From: Polaromonas sp.
GTDB lineage: Bacteria > Pseudomonadota > Gammaproteobacteria > Burkholderiales > Burkholderiaceae_C
Assembly: GCF_030689685.1 (NCBI RefSeq)
Contig: NZ_JAUYEY010000010.1
Location: 1 to 64,000 of the forward strand
DNA: 64,000 nt
Direction: 5' to 3'
Every line of letters starts with the position of its first letter. Position 1 is the stretch's first letter. Positions 45,044-55,539 of the stretch are shown here, in pieces. The notes beneath the pieces are model-generated. The model ran no database searches, had not been told where the DNA came from, and saw nothing but the letters and a program-made list of their open reading frames with translations. The position numbers and the translations under genes are program-made.

Positions 45044-45892
45044 GTGGATGCCCACTCTTCCATCGCCGCCGCAGCGACGGCGCCGGGCAAACCGTGGGCG
45101 CCGCCCGCGACAGCGCCGGTCGGCAGCGCGCCGCGCAAGCCGTCCTGGGGCAAGGCCTTGCCCTTCATTGGCCCGGTGGTGCTGTTTATCGTCTGGGACC
45201 TGGTGGTGCGCCTGGGCTTTATCAAGGCGATTTTGCTGCCACCGCCGCTCGATGCGATGGGCGCCCTGATCAACGGCCTGGCGGGTGGGCCGCTGCTCAA
45301 GGACTTTCTGGTGACGGTCTGGCGCACGGTTCAGGCCTTCCTGATTGCTGCCGCCGTGGGCATGCCGCTGGGGGTTTTGCTCGGCAGTTCAGAAAAAGCC
45401 TACCGCAGCGTCGAGTTTCTGATTGACTTCTTTCGCTCGACACCGTCCTCCGCGCTGATCCCGCTGTTCCTGATGATCTTCGGCGTATCGGACGTCAACA
45501 AGGTGGCCATTGCGGCCTTTGGCGCGCTGCTGATTGTGGTGTTCAACAGCGCTTACGGTGTCATCAATGCGCGCAAGCAGCGGGTGATGGCGGCCAAGGT
45601 CATGGGCGCCTCGCGCTGGCAGGTGTTCAAGGACGTGCTGATCTGGGAAAGCCTGCAGCCGAGTTTTGTCGGACTGCGCTCGGCGGTGTCGATGGCGCTG
45701 GTGATCGTGATTGTGGCCGAGATGTTTATTGGTGCCGACAGCGGCTTGGGCAACCGCATCATCAACTCGCAACAGGTCATGAATGTGAAAGACATGTATG
45801 CGTCGATTCTGGCGGCAGGTGCGCTGGGTTATGCGCTGAATATCCTCTTTCTCGTCGTCGAGCGCCGTATTGTTCACTGGAGTGGAAGGTAG
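45044..45892 (+). CDS. ABC permease, SsuC/TauC type
   Basis: 282 residues with about six membrane helices and the EAA-like loop AKVMGASRWQVFKDVLIWESLQPSFVGLRSA. The GTG at 45044, four bases after the binding-protein stop, is the likely start. It is the membrane part of the first transporter of the cluster. Confidence 0.88.
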   Translation: MDAHSSIAAAATAPGKPWAPPATAPVGSAPRKPSWGKALPFIGPVVLFIVWDLVVRLGFIKAILLPPPLDAMGALINGLAGGPLLKDFLVTVWRTVQAFLIAAAVGMPLGVLLGSSEKAYRSVEFLIDFFRSTPSSALIPLFLMIFGVSDVNKVAIAAFGALLIVVFNSAYGVINARKQRVMAAKVMGASRWQVFKDVLIWESLQPSFVGLRSAVSMALVIVIVAEMFIGADSGLGNRIINSQQVMNVKDMYASILAAGALGYALNILFLVVERRIVHWSGR

Positions 45893-45894
45893 CC

Positions 45895-46716
45895 ATGTCT
45901 GCAGTTCTCAACGCCCCTGTTTTTGCCGATGTGCCTGTGCCCCAGTTCAAGCCCGGCCCGGCCGGCACCCACATCACGATACGCGGACTGACCAAATACT
46001 TTGCCGGTTGGCCGCTGTATGAAGACTTCAATCTGGACATTCCGAAACACAAGATTGTTTCGGTGTTCGGCCCCAATGGCTGTGGCAAATCCACCCTGAT
46101 CAACATGATCGCCGGCCTGGTGCCGATTGACGCCGGTGAAATCCTGTTTGACGGCAAGTCGCTGAAAGACACCAAGATCGGCTACGTCTTCCAGAACTAC
46201 CGGGAGGCGATGTTCCCCTGGATGCGCACCATCGACAACATCGCCTACCCGCTCAAGCTGGAGGGCAAGTCCAAGGCTGAGGTGGACAGGCGCATGGCCG
46301 AACTGGTGGCGTCGTTTGACGTGAAGTTCGACCTGAGGCGTTATCCGTATGAGCTTTCTGGCGGACAGCAGCAGACCGCGTCCATCATGCGAGCGCTGGC
46401 GCCCAAGCCCGAGGTGCTGTTTCTCGATGAGCCGTTTTCTGCGCTTGATTTTGAAATGACATTGTTCATCCGCGAAAAACTGCAAGAGGTCTTCATGCAG
46501 ACCGGCACCACCATGCTGCTGGTCTCGCACGACCTGGAAGAGGCGGTGTACCTGGCCGACCAGGTGTTGCTGCTGACCAAGCGGCCGACCCGCGTCGCCG
46601 AGATCCTGCCCTACGACGATGCCCGGCCGCGCACGGTGGAGACGCTGTCCGAGCCGGGCTTCATCAGCGCCAAGAAACTGAGCCTGGAAATTTTCCAGCG
46701 CGAAGTGCGGCGCTGA
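45895..46716 (+). CDS. ABC ATP-binding protein, SsuB/TauB type
   Basis: 273 residues. Walker A is GPNGCGKST, Q-loop VFQNYREAMFPW, signature LSGGQQQTAS, Walker B VLFLDEPFSALD and switch VSHDLEEAVYLAD. It energises the NMT1-type importer and starts three bases after the permease. Confidence 0.92.
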   Translation: MSAVLNAPVFADVPVPQFKPGPAGTHITIRGLTKYFAGWPLYEDFNLDIPKHKIVSVFGPNGCGKSTLINMIAGLVPIDAGEILFDGKSLKDTKIGYVFQNYREAMFPWMRTIDNIAYPLKLEGKSKAEVDRRMAELVASFDVKFDLRRYPYELSGGQQQTASIMRALAPKPEVLFLDEPFSALDFEMTLFIREKLQEVFMQTGTTMLLVSHDLEEAVYLADQVLLLTKRPTRVAEILPYDDARPRTVETLSEPGFISAKKLSLEIFQREVRR

Positions 46717-46732
46717 GCCATCTGGAGAAACC

Positions 46733-46954
46733 ATGGACGAAGCAAAGATCGCGGCTTATGTCGGCAGCACGGCCGCCGTGCTGGGACTGCCGCTGCCGCC
46801 GGAGCGGGCGGCCCGCGTGCTTGCCCACCTCCAGCGCACCGCCGCCATGGCCGCGCTGCTGGATACCGCGCCGCTGGCGCCGCACGACGAACTCGCCGAA
46901 ATTTACAGTCCGGCAGCCTTTCCGCCCTTGAATGACGGGCGCAGTCAGCTATGA
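46733..46954 (+). CDS. AtzG-like small subunit (DUF4089)
   Basis: 73 residues: IAAYVGSTAAVLGLPLPPERAARVLAHLQRTAAMAALLD, a helical DUF4089 protein. In the s-triazine pathway AtzG of this family forms a complex with AtzE and is needed for its stability. HpxX of purine-degrading enterics is the same family. It overlaps the AtzE-like gene by four bases. Confidence 0.85.
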   Translation: MDEAKIAAYVGSTAAVLGLPLPPERAARVLAHLQRTAAMAALLDTAPLAPHDELAEIYSPAAFPPLNDGRSQL

Positions 46955-48348
46955 AAATCATAGCGTTTGACGCTGCCACCATGGCTGCCGCCGTTGCTGC
47001 GGGCGATCTCAGTGCACGCGAGCTGGTGGAGACCAGCCTGGCGTGTATCGCCGCCACCGACGGCCGGGTCAATGCCTTCACCGAAACAACCCGGGACCGC
47101 GCCCGCGCCGAAGCCGATGCCGTGGACGCCCGGCGAGCCCGCAGTGAGACCCTGGGGCCGCTGGCCGGTGTGCCCTATGCGGTCAAGAACCTGTTTGACA
47201 TTGAGGGCCTGACCACCCTGGCCGGCTCCAAAGTCAACCATGGCTTGCCGGCGGCGACCGCCGATGCGGTGCTTGTCACGCAGATGAAAGCCGCCGGCGC
47301 GGTGCTGGTCGGAGCGCTCAACATGGACGAATACGCCTACGGTTTCACCACCGAAAATACGCATTACGGTCCTTGCCACAACCCGCACGACCTGACGCGT
47401 ATCGCCGGCGGCTCCTCGGGCGGCTCCGGCGCAGCGGTGGCGGCCGGACAGGTGCCCGTCACGCTGGGGTCTGACACCAACGGCTCCATTCGTGTGCCGG
47501 CCTCGCTGTGCGGCGTCTGGGGGCTCAAGCCCACCTTCGGTCGCCTGTCGCGCCGCGGTACCTATCCCTTTGTACACAGCATCGACCACCTCGGGCCGCT
47601 GGCCAGCAGCCTGGCCGGCTTGGGCCTGGCCTACGACGCGCTGCAGCAGCCCGACCCGCTGGATCCGGGCAGCCATGCGCTGCGTGTGCAGCCGGTGTCG
47701 CCAGCCCTGGGCAAGGGGATAGCCGGCCTGCGCATCGGTGTGCTCGACGGCTACTTTCATGACAATGCCGGACCCGGCGCCCGTGAGGTGGTGGCGCTGG
47801 CGGCCCGCACCCTGGGTGCGCAGTCCGATGTGTTGTGGCCCGACGCCGCGCTGGCGCGCGCTGCGGCCTTCATCATCACCGCAAGTGAAGGGGGCAGCCT
47901 GCACCTGGGCGACCTGCGCACGCGTGCCGACGATTTCGAGCCGCTGTCGGTGGACCGTTTCATCGCCGGTGCGCTGCAGCCTGTGGACTGGTATCTGCGC
48001 GCGCAGCGCTTTCGCCGCGTTTACCGCGACAAGGTCAACACCCTGTTTCAGGACTGGGACGTGCTGCTGACCCCCGCCACACCCGTCAGCGCCACCGTGA
48101 TTGGCACCGAGTGGCAGGACATCAACGGTGTGCGTCAGCCTTGCCGCGCCGCCATGGGCCTGCTGACCCAGCCGATCTCCTTTGCGGGTTGCCCGGTGGT
48201 CACCGCGCCGATGTGGCCGGCGGGCACCGGTGGTTTGCCGATAGGCGTGCAAATCATTGCCGCGCCGTGGCGCGAGGACCTGGCCTTCCGGGTTGCGCAG
48301 GTGCTGGGCGACGCCGGTATTGCCCACGTTCAACCCGTCACTCTGTGA
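46951..48348 (+). CDS. atzE: AtzE-family amidohydrolase (1-carboxybiuret hydrolase-like)
   Basis: 465 residues with the amidase triad Lys79 (YAVKNLFD), Ser155 (AGGSSGGSG) and Ser179 ([11 protein letters not shown]). The [20 protein letters not shown] segment is typical of AtzE/HpxY proteins. AtzE deaminates 1-carboxybiuret; HpxY acts in oxalurate use. The missing ring-opening AtzD leaves the actual substrate open. It is translationally coupled to the DUF4089 gene. Confidence 0.87.
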   Translation: MKIIAFDAATMAAAVAAGDLSARELVETSLACIAATDGRVNAFTETTRDRARAEADAVDARRARSETLGPLAGVPYAVKNLFDIEGLTTLAGSKVNHGLPAATADAVLVTQMKAAGAVLVGALNMDEYAYGFTTENTHYGPCHNPHDLTRIAGGSSGGSGAAVAAGQVPVTLGSDTNGSIRVPASLCGVWGLKPTFGRLSRRGTYPFVHSIDHLGPLASSLAGLGLAYDALQQPDPLDPGSHALRVQPVSPALGKGIAGLRIGVLDGYFHDNAGPGAREVVALAARTLGAQSDVLWPDAALARAAAFIITASEGGSLHLGDLRTRADDFEPLSVDRFIAGALQPVDWYLRAQRFRRVYRDKVNTLFQDWDVLLTPATPVSATVIGTEWQDINGVRQPCRAAMGLLTQPISFAGCPVVTAPMWPAGTGGLPIGVQIIAAPWREDLAFRVAQVLGDAGIAHVQPVTL

Positions 48349-48352
48349 AGCC

Positions 48353-48739
48353 ATGCATCCCACCCTCGCCATCAATCTTCCTGCGGTCCTGGCCGAAGTC
48401 ACGGCCGTGTTTGCGCGTTATGAGGACGCGCTGGTCAACAACAAGGTAGAGGTGCTTGACGAGCTGTTCTGGGACAGCCCGCACACCCTGCGTTACGGCG
48501 CCACTGAGAACCTCTACGGCTACGCCGCCATCCAGGACTTCCGTGCGGGACGGCCCGCGCAGGGGCTGCAGCGCAGCTTGCTGAAAACCGTGATCACCAC
48601 CTATGGACATGACTTCGCGACCGCCAACGTCGAGTTCCAGCGCGCCGGCAACGCCAAACCTGGCAGGCAGAGCCAGACCTGGGTACGCACGCCCGAAGGT
48701 TGGCGTGTGGTCGCGGCGCATGTGAGCCTTCTTGACTGA
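48353..48739 (+). CDS. AtzH/HpxZ-family protein (DUF3225)
   Basis: 128 residues of SnoaL/NTF2-like fold: [68 protein letters not shown] is nearly diagnostic for HpxZ/AtzH. AtzH acts between the AtzE product 1,3-dicarboxyurea and allophanate. With AtzG, AtzE and AtzF in the same cluster this gives all steps from carboxybiuret to ammonia. Confidence 0.85.
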   Translation: MHPTLAINLPAVLAEVTAVFARYEDALVNNKVEVLDELFWDSPHTLRYGATENLYGYAAIQDFRAGRPAQGLQRSLLKTVITTYGHDFATANVEFQRAGNAKPGRQSQTWVRTPEGWRVVAAHVSLLD

Positions 48740-48793
48740 GTTCATCCCTGTTCCCTTGACCACTGATTCCCCTTAACCCCTGGAGCACCAACC

Positions 48794-49897
48794 ATGACCA
48801 ACTTCATTAATCGCCGCGATTCGATCAAAACCCTGGCCGCGCTAGGCGCCGCAGCCGCCAGCCCGTTTGCCTTTGCGCAAAAGCCCCTGACCGTGGGCGT
48901 GATCTACGTTGGCCCGCGCGACGACTACGGCTACAACCAGGCGCAGGCGCAGGCTGCAGCCGAACTCAAGAAGATGCCCGGCGTCAAAGTGGTCGAGGAG
49001 GAAAACGTGCCCGAGACCGCCGCCGTGCAGAAGAGCATGACCGGCATGATTGCGCAGGACGGCGCGTCGCTGGTGTTCCCGACCTCCTTCGGCTACTTCG
49101 ATCCGCATGTGCTGGCGGTGGCGCCCAAATTTCCCAATGTGCGTTTTGCCCACTGCGGCGGGCTCTGGACCGAAGGCAAACACCCGAAAAATGCCGCCAG
49201 CTTTTTCGGCTACATCGAGGAGTGCCAGTACCTCAACGGCGTGATCGCCGGCCACATGACCAAGAGTAACAAGATCGGTTTCATCGCCGCCAAGCCGATC
49301 CCGCAGGTGCTGCGCAACATCAACGCCTTCACCCTGGGTGCCCGTTCGGTCAAGCCCGGCATCACCACCAGCGTGATCTTCACCGGAGACTGGTCCATGC
49401 CAGTCAAGGAAGCCGAAGCCACCAACAGTCTGGCCGACCAGGGCGTGGACGTTTTCACCATGCACGTGGACGGCCCGAAAGTCATCGTCGAGACGGCGGC
49501 CAAACGCGGCAAGATGGTCTGCGGTTACCACGCCAGCCAGGCCAAGCTCGCGCCCCAGGCCTACCTGACCGGCGCCGAGTGGAACTGGCTCACGGCTTAC
49601 ACCACCTTCGTGGAAGCCGCGCGCAGCGGCAAGCCGCATCCCAACTTCATCCGCGGCGGCCTGAAGGACGGCTACGTGAAGATGTCGGCCTACGGCCCGA
49701 CCGTGACCGATGCGGCGAAAAAGCAGGCCGACAGCGTCAAGGCGCAGATGGTAGCGGGCAGCTTCGACATCTTCAAGGGCCCGCTCAAGGACAACAAGGG
49801 CGGCACCATCGTCCCGGCCGGCAAGGTCTTCAAGCAGACCGACCTCGAGCTGGAGAAGATGAATTACCTGGTCGAAGGGGTGATCGGCTCGGTCTGA
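48794..49897 (+). CDS. BMP-family ABC substrate-binding protein
   Basis: 367 residues with signal peptide (RRDSIKTLAALGAAAASPFAFAQ) and a BMP/basic membrane protein fold (LTVGVIYVGPRDDYGYNQAQAQAAAELKK ... FFGYIEECQYLNGVIAGHMTKSNKIGFIAA). BMP proteins usually bind nucleosides, purines or related ureides. It begins the second transporter of the cluster. Confidence 0.9.
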   Translation: MTNFINRRDSIKTLAALGAAAASPFAFAQKPLTVGVIYVGPRDDYGYNQAQAQAAAELKKMPGVKVVEEENVPETAAVQKSMTGMIAQDGASLVFPTSFGYFDPHVLAVAPKFPNVRFAHCGGLWTEGKHPKNAASFFGYIEECQYLNGVIAGHMTKSNKIGFIAAKPIPQVLRNINAFTLGARSVKPGITTSVIFTGDWSMPVKEAEATNSLADQGVDVFTMHVDGPKVIVETAAKRGKMVCGYHASQAKLAPQAYLTGAEWNWLTAYTTFVEAARSGKPHPNFIRGGLKDGYVKMSAYGPTVTDAAKKQADSVKAQMVAGSFDIFKGPLKDNKGGTIVPAGKVFKQTDLELEKMNYLVEGVIGSV

Positions 49898-49900
49898 AGT

Positions 49901-49960
49901 TCCGTTTGCCCTGAGCCTGTCGAAGGGTCCTTGGCTTCGACAGGCTCAGCCCGAAACGGG
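49901..49960. repeat. Palindromic repeat with TTCGACAGGCTCAG arms between transporter genes
   Basis: CCGTTTGCCCTGAGCCTGTC, GAAGG and the inverse TTCGACAGGCTCAGCCCGAA form a long hairpin just before the ribosome site of the permease gene at 49972. A half copy lies at 55402-55425. Confidence 0.75.
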
Positions 49961-49971
49961 AGAAAACCCCC

Positions 49972-51063
49972 ATGCGCAACTCCCTCGCCAACGTCCTGTT
50001 GCCGGTAGGCGCCATCATCGCGGCGCTGGCGTTGTTCGGCGTCTTCGTCTGGTTCGCCGGCGTGAGCCCGCTGGAGGTCTGGCTGCTGTTGTTCAAGGGC
50101 GCCTTCGGTGACTGGTACTCGTGGCAGAACACCTTGCAGCGCGCCGCGCCGCTGATGCTGACCGCCCTGTGTGTGGCCATCCCGGCGCGCGCCGGCCTGA
50201 CGGTGATCGGCGGCGAGGGCGCGGTGGTGCTGGGCGGGCTGGCCTGCGCCGGGCTGGCGCAGGGCCTGCCGCTGCCCGCCAATGTGGCCGGCACGGTGAT
50301 GGTCTGCCTGGCCGCCGCAGTGGCCGGCGCGCTATGGATAACGCTGGCGGGCTGGCTGCGCCAATACCGCGGTATCAATGAAACGATCAGCAGCCTGCTG
50401 CTGGCTTATGTGGCCATCGGCTTGTTCAAGCACCTGGTCGAGGGGCCGCTGCGCGATCCGTCCAGCCTGAACAAACCCTCGACCTTTTCGCTGGACGAAG
50501 GTTTGCGCATCGGCGGCATCGCCGGCTCGGACGTGCACTGGGGGCTGGTGATCGGTGTGCTGGCCTGCCTGGCGGCGGGCCTGTGGATGCGTATCACGCC
50601 TTCGGGTTTTGCTGTGCGTGTGGTCGGCGGCAATCCGCGCGCGGCGCATCTGGTCGGCCTGCCGGCCTCCAAACTGATTCTGCTGGCCTGCGCGCTCGGC
50701 GGCGCCAGCGCCGGATTGGCAGGTGCCATCGAGGTGGCGGCGGTGCACACCAACGCCAACGCATCGCTGATCGCTGGTTACGGCTACGCTGGCATCCTGG
50801 TGGCTTTTATTGCGCGCCAGCATCCGGTGGCCATCATCCCGGTGGCGATTTTGTTCGGTGGCTTCGGCGCGGCCGGCAGCCTGCTGCAACGCCGCCTGGG
50901 TTTGCCCGACGCCTCGGTGCTGGTGCTGCAGGGCATTGCCTTTGTGCTGATCCTGGCCAGCGAAGCGCTGCGCGATGTGGACTGGCGAGCCTTCTTCGCA
51001 CGCATCAACCGCTTTGGCCCATCCGAACCCAGTCCGATTCCCCTGCCGCAGGGCAAGCCATGA
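49972..51063 (+). CDS. ABC permease of the BMP-type importer (first)
   Basis: 363 residues with about ten membrane segments and the sugar/nucleoside permease (BPD_transp_2) pattern: YRGINETISSLLLAYVAIGLFKHLVEGPLRDPS and FAVRVVGGNPRAAHLVGLPASKLILLACALGGASAGLAG. It overlaps the next permease (ATGA). GGGAG lies upstream of the ATG. Confidence 0.9.
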   Translation: MRNSLANVLLPVGAIIAALALFGVFVWFAGVSPLEVWLLLFKGAFGDWYSWQNTLQRAAPLMLTALCVAIPARAGLTVIGGEGAVVLGGLACAGLAQGLPLPANVAGTVMVCLAAAVAGALWITLAGWLRQYRGINETISSLLLAYVAIGLFKHLVEGPLRDPSSLNKPSTFSLDEGLRIGGIAGSDVHWGLVIGVLACLAAGLWMRITPSGFAVRVVGGNPRAAHLVGLPASKLILLACALGGASAGLAGAIEVAAVHTNANASLIAGYGYAGILVAFIARQHPVAIIPVAILFGGFGAAGSLLQRRLGLPDASVLVLQGIAFVLILASEALRDVDWRAFFARINRFGPSEPSPIPLPQGKP

Positions 51064-51983
51064 GCGCCGACCAGCTCCTGATTTTTTTTGCCGGCATCGT
51101 GGGCGGTGCCTTGCGCGTCGGTGCGCCTTTCCTGTTTGTCAGTCTCGGCGAATGCATCACCGAAAAATCGGGACGCATCAACCTGGGTCTTGAAGGCGTG
51201 CTGGTGCTGTCGGCCATGTCGGCCTTTGGCGCGTCGTACCTCTCCGGCTCGGCCTGGATCGGCGTGCTGGCCGCCGCCACCACCGGCGCATTGCTGGCCA
51301 CCTTGCACGGTGTGCTGTGTTCGCTGCCGCGCGTCAACGACATCGCCACCGGCATTGCGCTGATGCTGCTGGGCATGGGCCTGGCGTTTTACCTGGGCAA
51401 GCCGCTGATCCAGCCGCAGGCGCCGCAGTTGCCGGCGATTGCGCTGGGCAACTGGAGCGACTCGGCTGCGGTGCGCTCGGCCCTGCAAATCAACGCGCTG
51501 GTGCCCATAGGCATCGCGCTGGCGGTGGCGTTGTGGTGGGCCTTTGCCAACACCCGCGCTGGCCTGCTGGTGCGCATGGCCGGCGACTCGGCCAACGCCA
51601 CGCGCGCTCTCGGCTATTCGGTGTCCGCGATCCGGATTGCTGCCACCGCCGCCGGCGGCATGGTGGCCGGCCTGGGGGGCGCCTGCCTCACGCTGTTTTA
51701 TCCGGGCAGCTGGAACGAAGGTATCTCCAGCGGTCAGGGCTTGATCGCGGTGGCGCTGGTGATCTTCGCGCGCTGGAGCCCGATCCGCTGCGTTTACGCC
51801 TCGCTGCTGTTCGGCGGCGCCGGCGCTATCGGCCCGGCGCTTCAGTCCATCGGCATCAGCTGGGGCTACCACCTGTTCAACATCGTGCCTTATGTGCTGA
51901 CGCTGCTGATCCTGGTCATCACCTGCCGGCCAGGCACCACGGTGAGCGGTAGCCCGGGCGAACTTTCCTCCTCTACACAATGA
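51060..51983 (+). CDS. ABC permease of the BMP-type importer (second)
   Basis: 307 residues, about eight to ten membrane segments, with the characteristic GECITEKSGRINLGLEGVLVLSAM start and LLVRMAGDSANATRALGYSVSAIRI loop. ATG 51060 overlaps the previous stop. It pairs with the preceding permease. Confidence 0.9.
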   Translation: MSADQLLIFFAGIVGGALRVGAPFLFVSLGECITEKSGRINLGLEGVLVLSAMSAFGASYLSGSAWIGVLAAATTGALLATLHGVLCSLPRVNDIATGIALMLLGMGLAFYLGKPLIQPQAPQLPAIALGNWSDSAAVRSALQINALVPIGIALAVALWWAFANTRAGLLVRMAGDSANATRALGYSVSAIRIAATAAGGMVAGLGGACLTLFYPGSWNEGISSGQGLIAVALVIFARWSPIRCVYASLLFGGAGAIGPALQSIGISWGYHLFNIVPYVLTLLILVITCRPGTTVSGSPGELSSSTQ

Positions 51984-52002
51984 AACCAACCAAGGAAGCA
52001 GC

Positions 52003-52989
52003 ATGACAGGACTGGGTGGACTCAACAAATCGAAACATGGCGTGTGCATGGGCCTGGTGCAACTGCAATTGCCTGTGGTCGATACCGCCGCGCAACTCGC
52101 CGCGCAGACGCAGCGCATCTGCGACATGGTGGCCAAGGCGCGGCGCAACCAGGGCAATATGGACTTGGTGGTATTTCCCGAATACGCTCTGCACGGGCTG
52201 TCGATGTCGATCTCGCCTGAACTGATGGTGTCGCTCGACGGCCCCGAGGTCGCAGCCTTCAAGCGCGCCTGCGTGGACAATCACATCTGGGGCTGTTTTT
52301 CCATCATGGAGGCCAACCCCGGCGGCAACCCCTACAACAGCGGCCTGATCATCGACGACACCGGCGCTGTCAAGCTCTACTACCGCAAGCTGCATCCCTG
52401 GGTGCCGGTCGAACCCTGGGAGCCAGGCAACCTCGGCGTGCCGGTCTGCGACGGCCCGAACGGCAGCAAGCTCGCGCTGATCATCTGCCACGACGGCATG
52501 TTCCCCGAGATGGCGCGTGAGGCCGCCTACAAGGGCGCAGAAATCATCATCCGCACTGCAGGCTACACCGCACCCATCCGCCATAGCTGGAAAATCAGCA
52601 ACCAGGCCAACGCCTTCAGCAACCTCGCCATCACGGCCAACGTCTGCCTGTGCGGCAGCGACGGCAGCTTCGACTCCATGGGCGAGGGCATGTTCTGCAA
52701 CTTCGATGGCACCGTGCTGGTTGAAGGCGGCGGGCGTCCCGACGAAATCATCACGGCCGAAGTACGGCCCGACCTGGTGCGTGAAGCCCGTACCGGCTGG
52801 GGCGTGGAAAACAACATCTACCAGCTTTACCACCGCGGCTACGTGGCGGTGAAAGGCGGCGCCCAGGACTGCCCCTACACCTATATGCGCGACATGATGG
52901 ACGGCACGTACAGGCTGCCCTGGCCGGTGGACGTCACCGACGGGACCTCCTGCGGCTTCGACGCGCCGACCCGCAGCTACAAGGCCTGA
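52003..52989 (+). CDS. Formamidase
   Basis: 328 residues of the nitrilase superfamily with triad Glu60 (VFPEYALHG), Lys129 (YYRKLHPW) and Cys162 ([19 protein letters not shown]). [23 protein letters not shown] and SWGLENNIY-like [32 protein letters not shown] match AmiF-type formamidases rather than the aliphatic amidase AmiE. It would release ammonia and formate from formamide, fitting a nitrogen-supply cluster. It lies 19 bases after the permease gene. Confidence 0.88.
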   Translation: MTGLGGLNKSKHGVCMGLVQLQLPVVDTAAQLAAQTQRICDMVAKARRNQGNMDLVVFPEYALHGLSMSISPELMVSLDGPEVAAFKRACVDNHIWGCFSIMEANPGGNPYNSGLIIDDTGAVKLYYRKLHPWVPVEPWEPGNLGVPVCDGPNGSKLALIICHDGMFPEMAREAAYKGAEIIIRTAGYTAPIRHSWKISNQANAFSNLAITANVCLCGSDGSFDSMGEGMFCNFDGTVLVEGGGRPDEIITAEVRPDLVREARTGWGVENNIYQLYHRGYVAVKGGAQDCPYTYMRDMMDGTYRLPWPVDVTDGTSCGFDAPTRSYKA

Positions 52990-53005
52990 GAAGGAAAACA
53001 ACCCG

Positions 53006-53701
53006 ATGCAACGCTTGGTCAACGCCAATCCCTACGCCTGGCCCTGGAACGGTGACCTGCAGCCGGGCAACACCGCGCTTGTCGTCATCGACATGCAGGT
53101 CGATTTCTGCGGCGAAGGCGGCTACGTGGACAAGATGGGTTATGACATCTCACTGACACGCGCGCCGATTGAGCCGCTCAAGACCCTGATGGCCAGTATG
53201 CGCGATAGGGGTTACCACATCATCCACACGCGCGAGGGCCACCGGCCCGACCTGTCGGATCTGCCGGCCAACAAGCGCTGGCGCTCGCGCCAGATCGGCA
53301 CCAACGGCGTGGGCATCGGCGACGACGGGCCTTGCGGCCGCATCCTGGTGCGCGGCGAGCCGGGCTGGGACATCATTTCTGAACTGACGCCCTTGCCGGA
53401 CGAGGTGGTGATCGACAAACCCGGCAAGGGCTCGTTCTACGCCACTGACCTGGAGATGGTGCTGCACACGCGCGGCATCCGCAACCTGATCCTGACCGGC
53501 ATCACCACCGATGTGTGTGTGCACACGACGATGCGTGACGCCAACGACCGCGGCTTCGAATGCCTGCTGCTGTCGGACTGCACCGCCGCCACCGACGCCG
53601 GCAACCACGCGGCGGCGCTCAAGATGATCACCATGCAGGGCGGCGTGTTCGGCGCCCATGCGACATCTGCGGCAGTGCTGGACGCACTGGCGCAGCCATG
53701 A
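53006..53701 (+). CDS. biuH: Biuret amidohydrolase-like cysteine hydrolase
   Basis: 231 residues of the isochorismatase-like family with triad Asp29 ([11 protein letters not shown]), Lys141 ([14 protein letters not shown]) and Cys171 ([12 protein letters not shown]). [19 protein letters not shown] and [25 protein letters not shown], and the overall 231-residue length, agree closely with BiuH of Rhizobium. BiuH hydrolyses biuret to allophanate and ammonia, so it feeds directly into AtzF. It overlaps the ATPase gene start by four bases. Confidence 0.85.
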   Translation: MQRLVNANPYAWPWNGDLQPGNTALVVIDMQVDFCGEGGYVDKMGYDISLTRAPIEPLKTLMASMRDRGYHIIHTREGHRPDLSDLPANKRWRSRQIGTNGVGIGDDGPCGRILVRGEPGWDIISELTPLPDEVVIDKPGKGSFYATDLEMVLHTRGIRNLILTGITTDVCVHTTMRDANDRGFECLLLSDCTAATDAGNHAAALKMITMQGGVFGAHATSAAVLDALAQP

Positions 53702-55326
53702 GCACAGCCGCAGCCATCGGCAGCCTGCCGCCGGCCACCGGCGCGCTGGCGCTGGACACCTACCAGATGAGCATGCACTTCGGCAGCTTCACCGCGCTCG
53801 ACAGTGTCAGCATGAAGGTGGCGCCGGGCACGGTGCATGCGCTGCTGGGCGAAAACGGCGCTGGCAAAAGCACGCTGGTCAAATGTGTGGCGGGGTACCA
53901 AAGGCCCTCGGCAGGCAGCATCCTGATTGACGGCCGCGAGCAGGCGATTGACAACCCGGTGGTGGCGCGCACGCTGGGCATCGGCATGGTCTACCAGCAT
54001 TTCACGCTGGCGCCCGGCATGACAGTGGCCGAAAATCTGCTGCTGGCCAGCGGCCGGGCACCAGCGGTGATCAACTGGAAGAAAAAACGCGCCGAACTCC
54101 AAGCCTTTCTGCAGACCACGCCGTTCCGATTGGACCTGGACGCGCGGCCGATCGACATGGCGGCGGGCGAAAAGCAGAAGCTGGAACTGCTCAAGCAGCT
54201 CTACCTGAAGCCGCGCCTGTTGATCCTGGACGAACCGACCTCGGTCTTGAGCCCCCAGGAGGCCGACGAAGTGTTGGGCCACGTGCGCGACTTTGCGCGC
54301 GCCGGCCACTGCACGGTGCTGATCATCACCCACAAGTTCCGCGAAGTGATGGCCTATGCCGACGACGTGACGGTGTTGCGCCGTGGCAAGGCGGTGCACA
54401 CCACGTCGGTGGCAGGCACCGACCCGGCGCGGCTGGCGCAGGCCATGGTGGGCGATGCGACTGCCGCCCGTCCCGAAAGCCTGGATGAGAAGAAAAATAT
54501 GCCTCCAGCCCATAGCGAACATGAGCCATCAGCTATAAAAATAATAGCAACTACGGTCCTCCCCTTGGTCATAAAAAACCTCTCTGTGATGGGGGATCGC
54601 GGCACACTTGCGGTGCGTGACCTGAGCCTGTCGGTAGCGGCCGGTGAGATCCTCGGCATCGCCGGCGTCTCTGGCAACGGCCAGCGCGAACTTGTCGAGG
54701 CCCTGGTCGGCCAGCGCGCGCGCGCCGCCGGCAGCGTGCAGGTCAAGGGCCAGTCCTATGCCGCCACGCGCGAAGAAAACCATCGGCTGAAGGTGCGCAG
54801 CCTGCCCGAGGAGCCGCTGCGCAATGCCTGCGTCGGCGAGCTCTCGGTGGCCGAGAACATGGCGCTGCGCGACTTCGACCGGCCGCCGTTGTGCGCCGGC
54901 GGACGCTTGCGTTTCGGGCACTGGCGCAGCCGCGCGCGCGAATGGATCACTGGCTACGGCATCAAGACCCAAGGCGAAAATGCGCCGATCCGCAGCCTGT
55001 CGGGCGGCAACGTGCAGCGCGCCGTGCTGGCGCGTGAACTGCATGGCGAGATCAATGTGCTGATCGCCGCCAACCCGGTGTTCGGCCTCGACTTTGCCGC
55101 TGTCAAGGAAATCCACACCCGCCTGCGCGGCGTGGCGCAGCAGGGCGGCGCGGTGCTGCTGATCAGCGAGGACCTGGACGAGCTGCTCGAACTGGCCGAC
55201 CGCATCGTGGTGATGAGTGAAGGGCGCATCGTCTTCGAGACCGCTGCTGCGGGGGCGGAGCGGCAGGTGTTGGGGGCGCATATGGGTGGGGGGCATCACG
55301 CTCCTGTGCCAGAGAGCGTGGCGTGA
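53698..55326 (+). CDS. Double ABC ATPase of the BMP-type importer
   Basis: 542 residues with two ATPase modules. The first has Walker [10 protein letters not shown], the Q-loop [12 protein letters not shown], and Walker [14 protein letters not shown]; its signature ([12 protein letters not shown]) is degenerate. The second has GVSGNGQRE in place of Walker [15 protein letters not shown] and [14 protein letters not shown] in place of a full Walker B, as usual for this family. Residues 268-284 between the modules are encoded by a family A repeat. It completes the BMP transporter. Confidence 0.9.
   Translation: MSTAAAIGSLPPATGALALDTYQMSMHFGSFTALDSVSMKVAPGTVHALLGENGAGKSTLVKCVAGYQRPSAGSILIDGREQAIDNPVVARTLGIGMVYQHFTLAPGMTVAENLLLASGRAPAVINWKKKRAELQAFLQTTPFRLDLDARPIDMAAGEKQKLELLKQLYLKPRLLILDEPTSVLSPQEADEVLGHVRDFARAGHCTVLIITHKFREVMAYADDVTVLRRGKAVHTTSVAGTDPARLAQAMVGDATAARPESLDEKKNMPPAHSEHEPSAIKIIATTVLPLVIKNLSVMGDRGTLAVRDLSLSVAAGEILGIAGVSGNGQRELVEALVGQRARAAGSVQVKGQSYAATREENHRLKVRSLPEEPLRNACVGELSVAENMALRDFDRPPLCAGGRLRFGHWRSRAREWITGYGIKTQGENAPIRSLSGGNVQRAVLARELHGEINVLIAANPVFGLDFAAVKEIHTRLRGVAQQGGAVLLISEDLDELLELADRIVVMSEGRIVFETAAAGAERQVLGAHMGGGHHAPVPESVA
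54501..54550 (-). repeat. Family A repeat in the linker of the double ATPase
   Basis: In inverse orientation: GCCTCCAGCCCATAGCG, then CATCAGCTATAAAAATAATAGC. It is read in frame between the two ATPase modules. Confidence 0.75.
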
Positions 55327-55401
55327 ATTGCTTTGTGGCTTCTTGCTGGAAGCCGGGTTTCGCCCCGGCGGGCGAGGGGGTCTCATCCATGAAGTTGAAC
55401 A

Positions 55402-55425
55402 CCGTTCGGGCTGAGCCTGTCGAAG
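55402..55425. repeat. Half copy of the TTCGACAGGCTCAG palindrome
   Basis: CCGTTCGGGCTGAGCCTGTC followed by GAAG repeats the left arm of 49901-49960. It lies in the 210-base gap between the ATPase and the second isochorismatase-like gene. Confidence 0.6.
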
Positions 55426-55539
55426 CTGTCTTTCCCTCCAGCGTTGGAGGTGTGCCTGCAAGCCGGGGCTTGCCCGAAGTTCTGGCTACGCTGGCACTGG
55501 CACATACGCCAGCGGCAGCATGACGCCCAAAGAGCCCAT

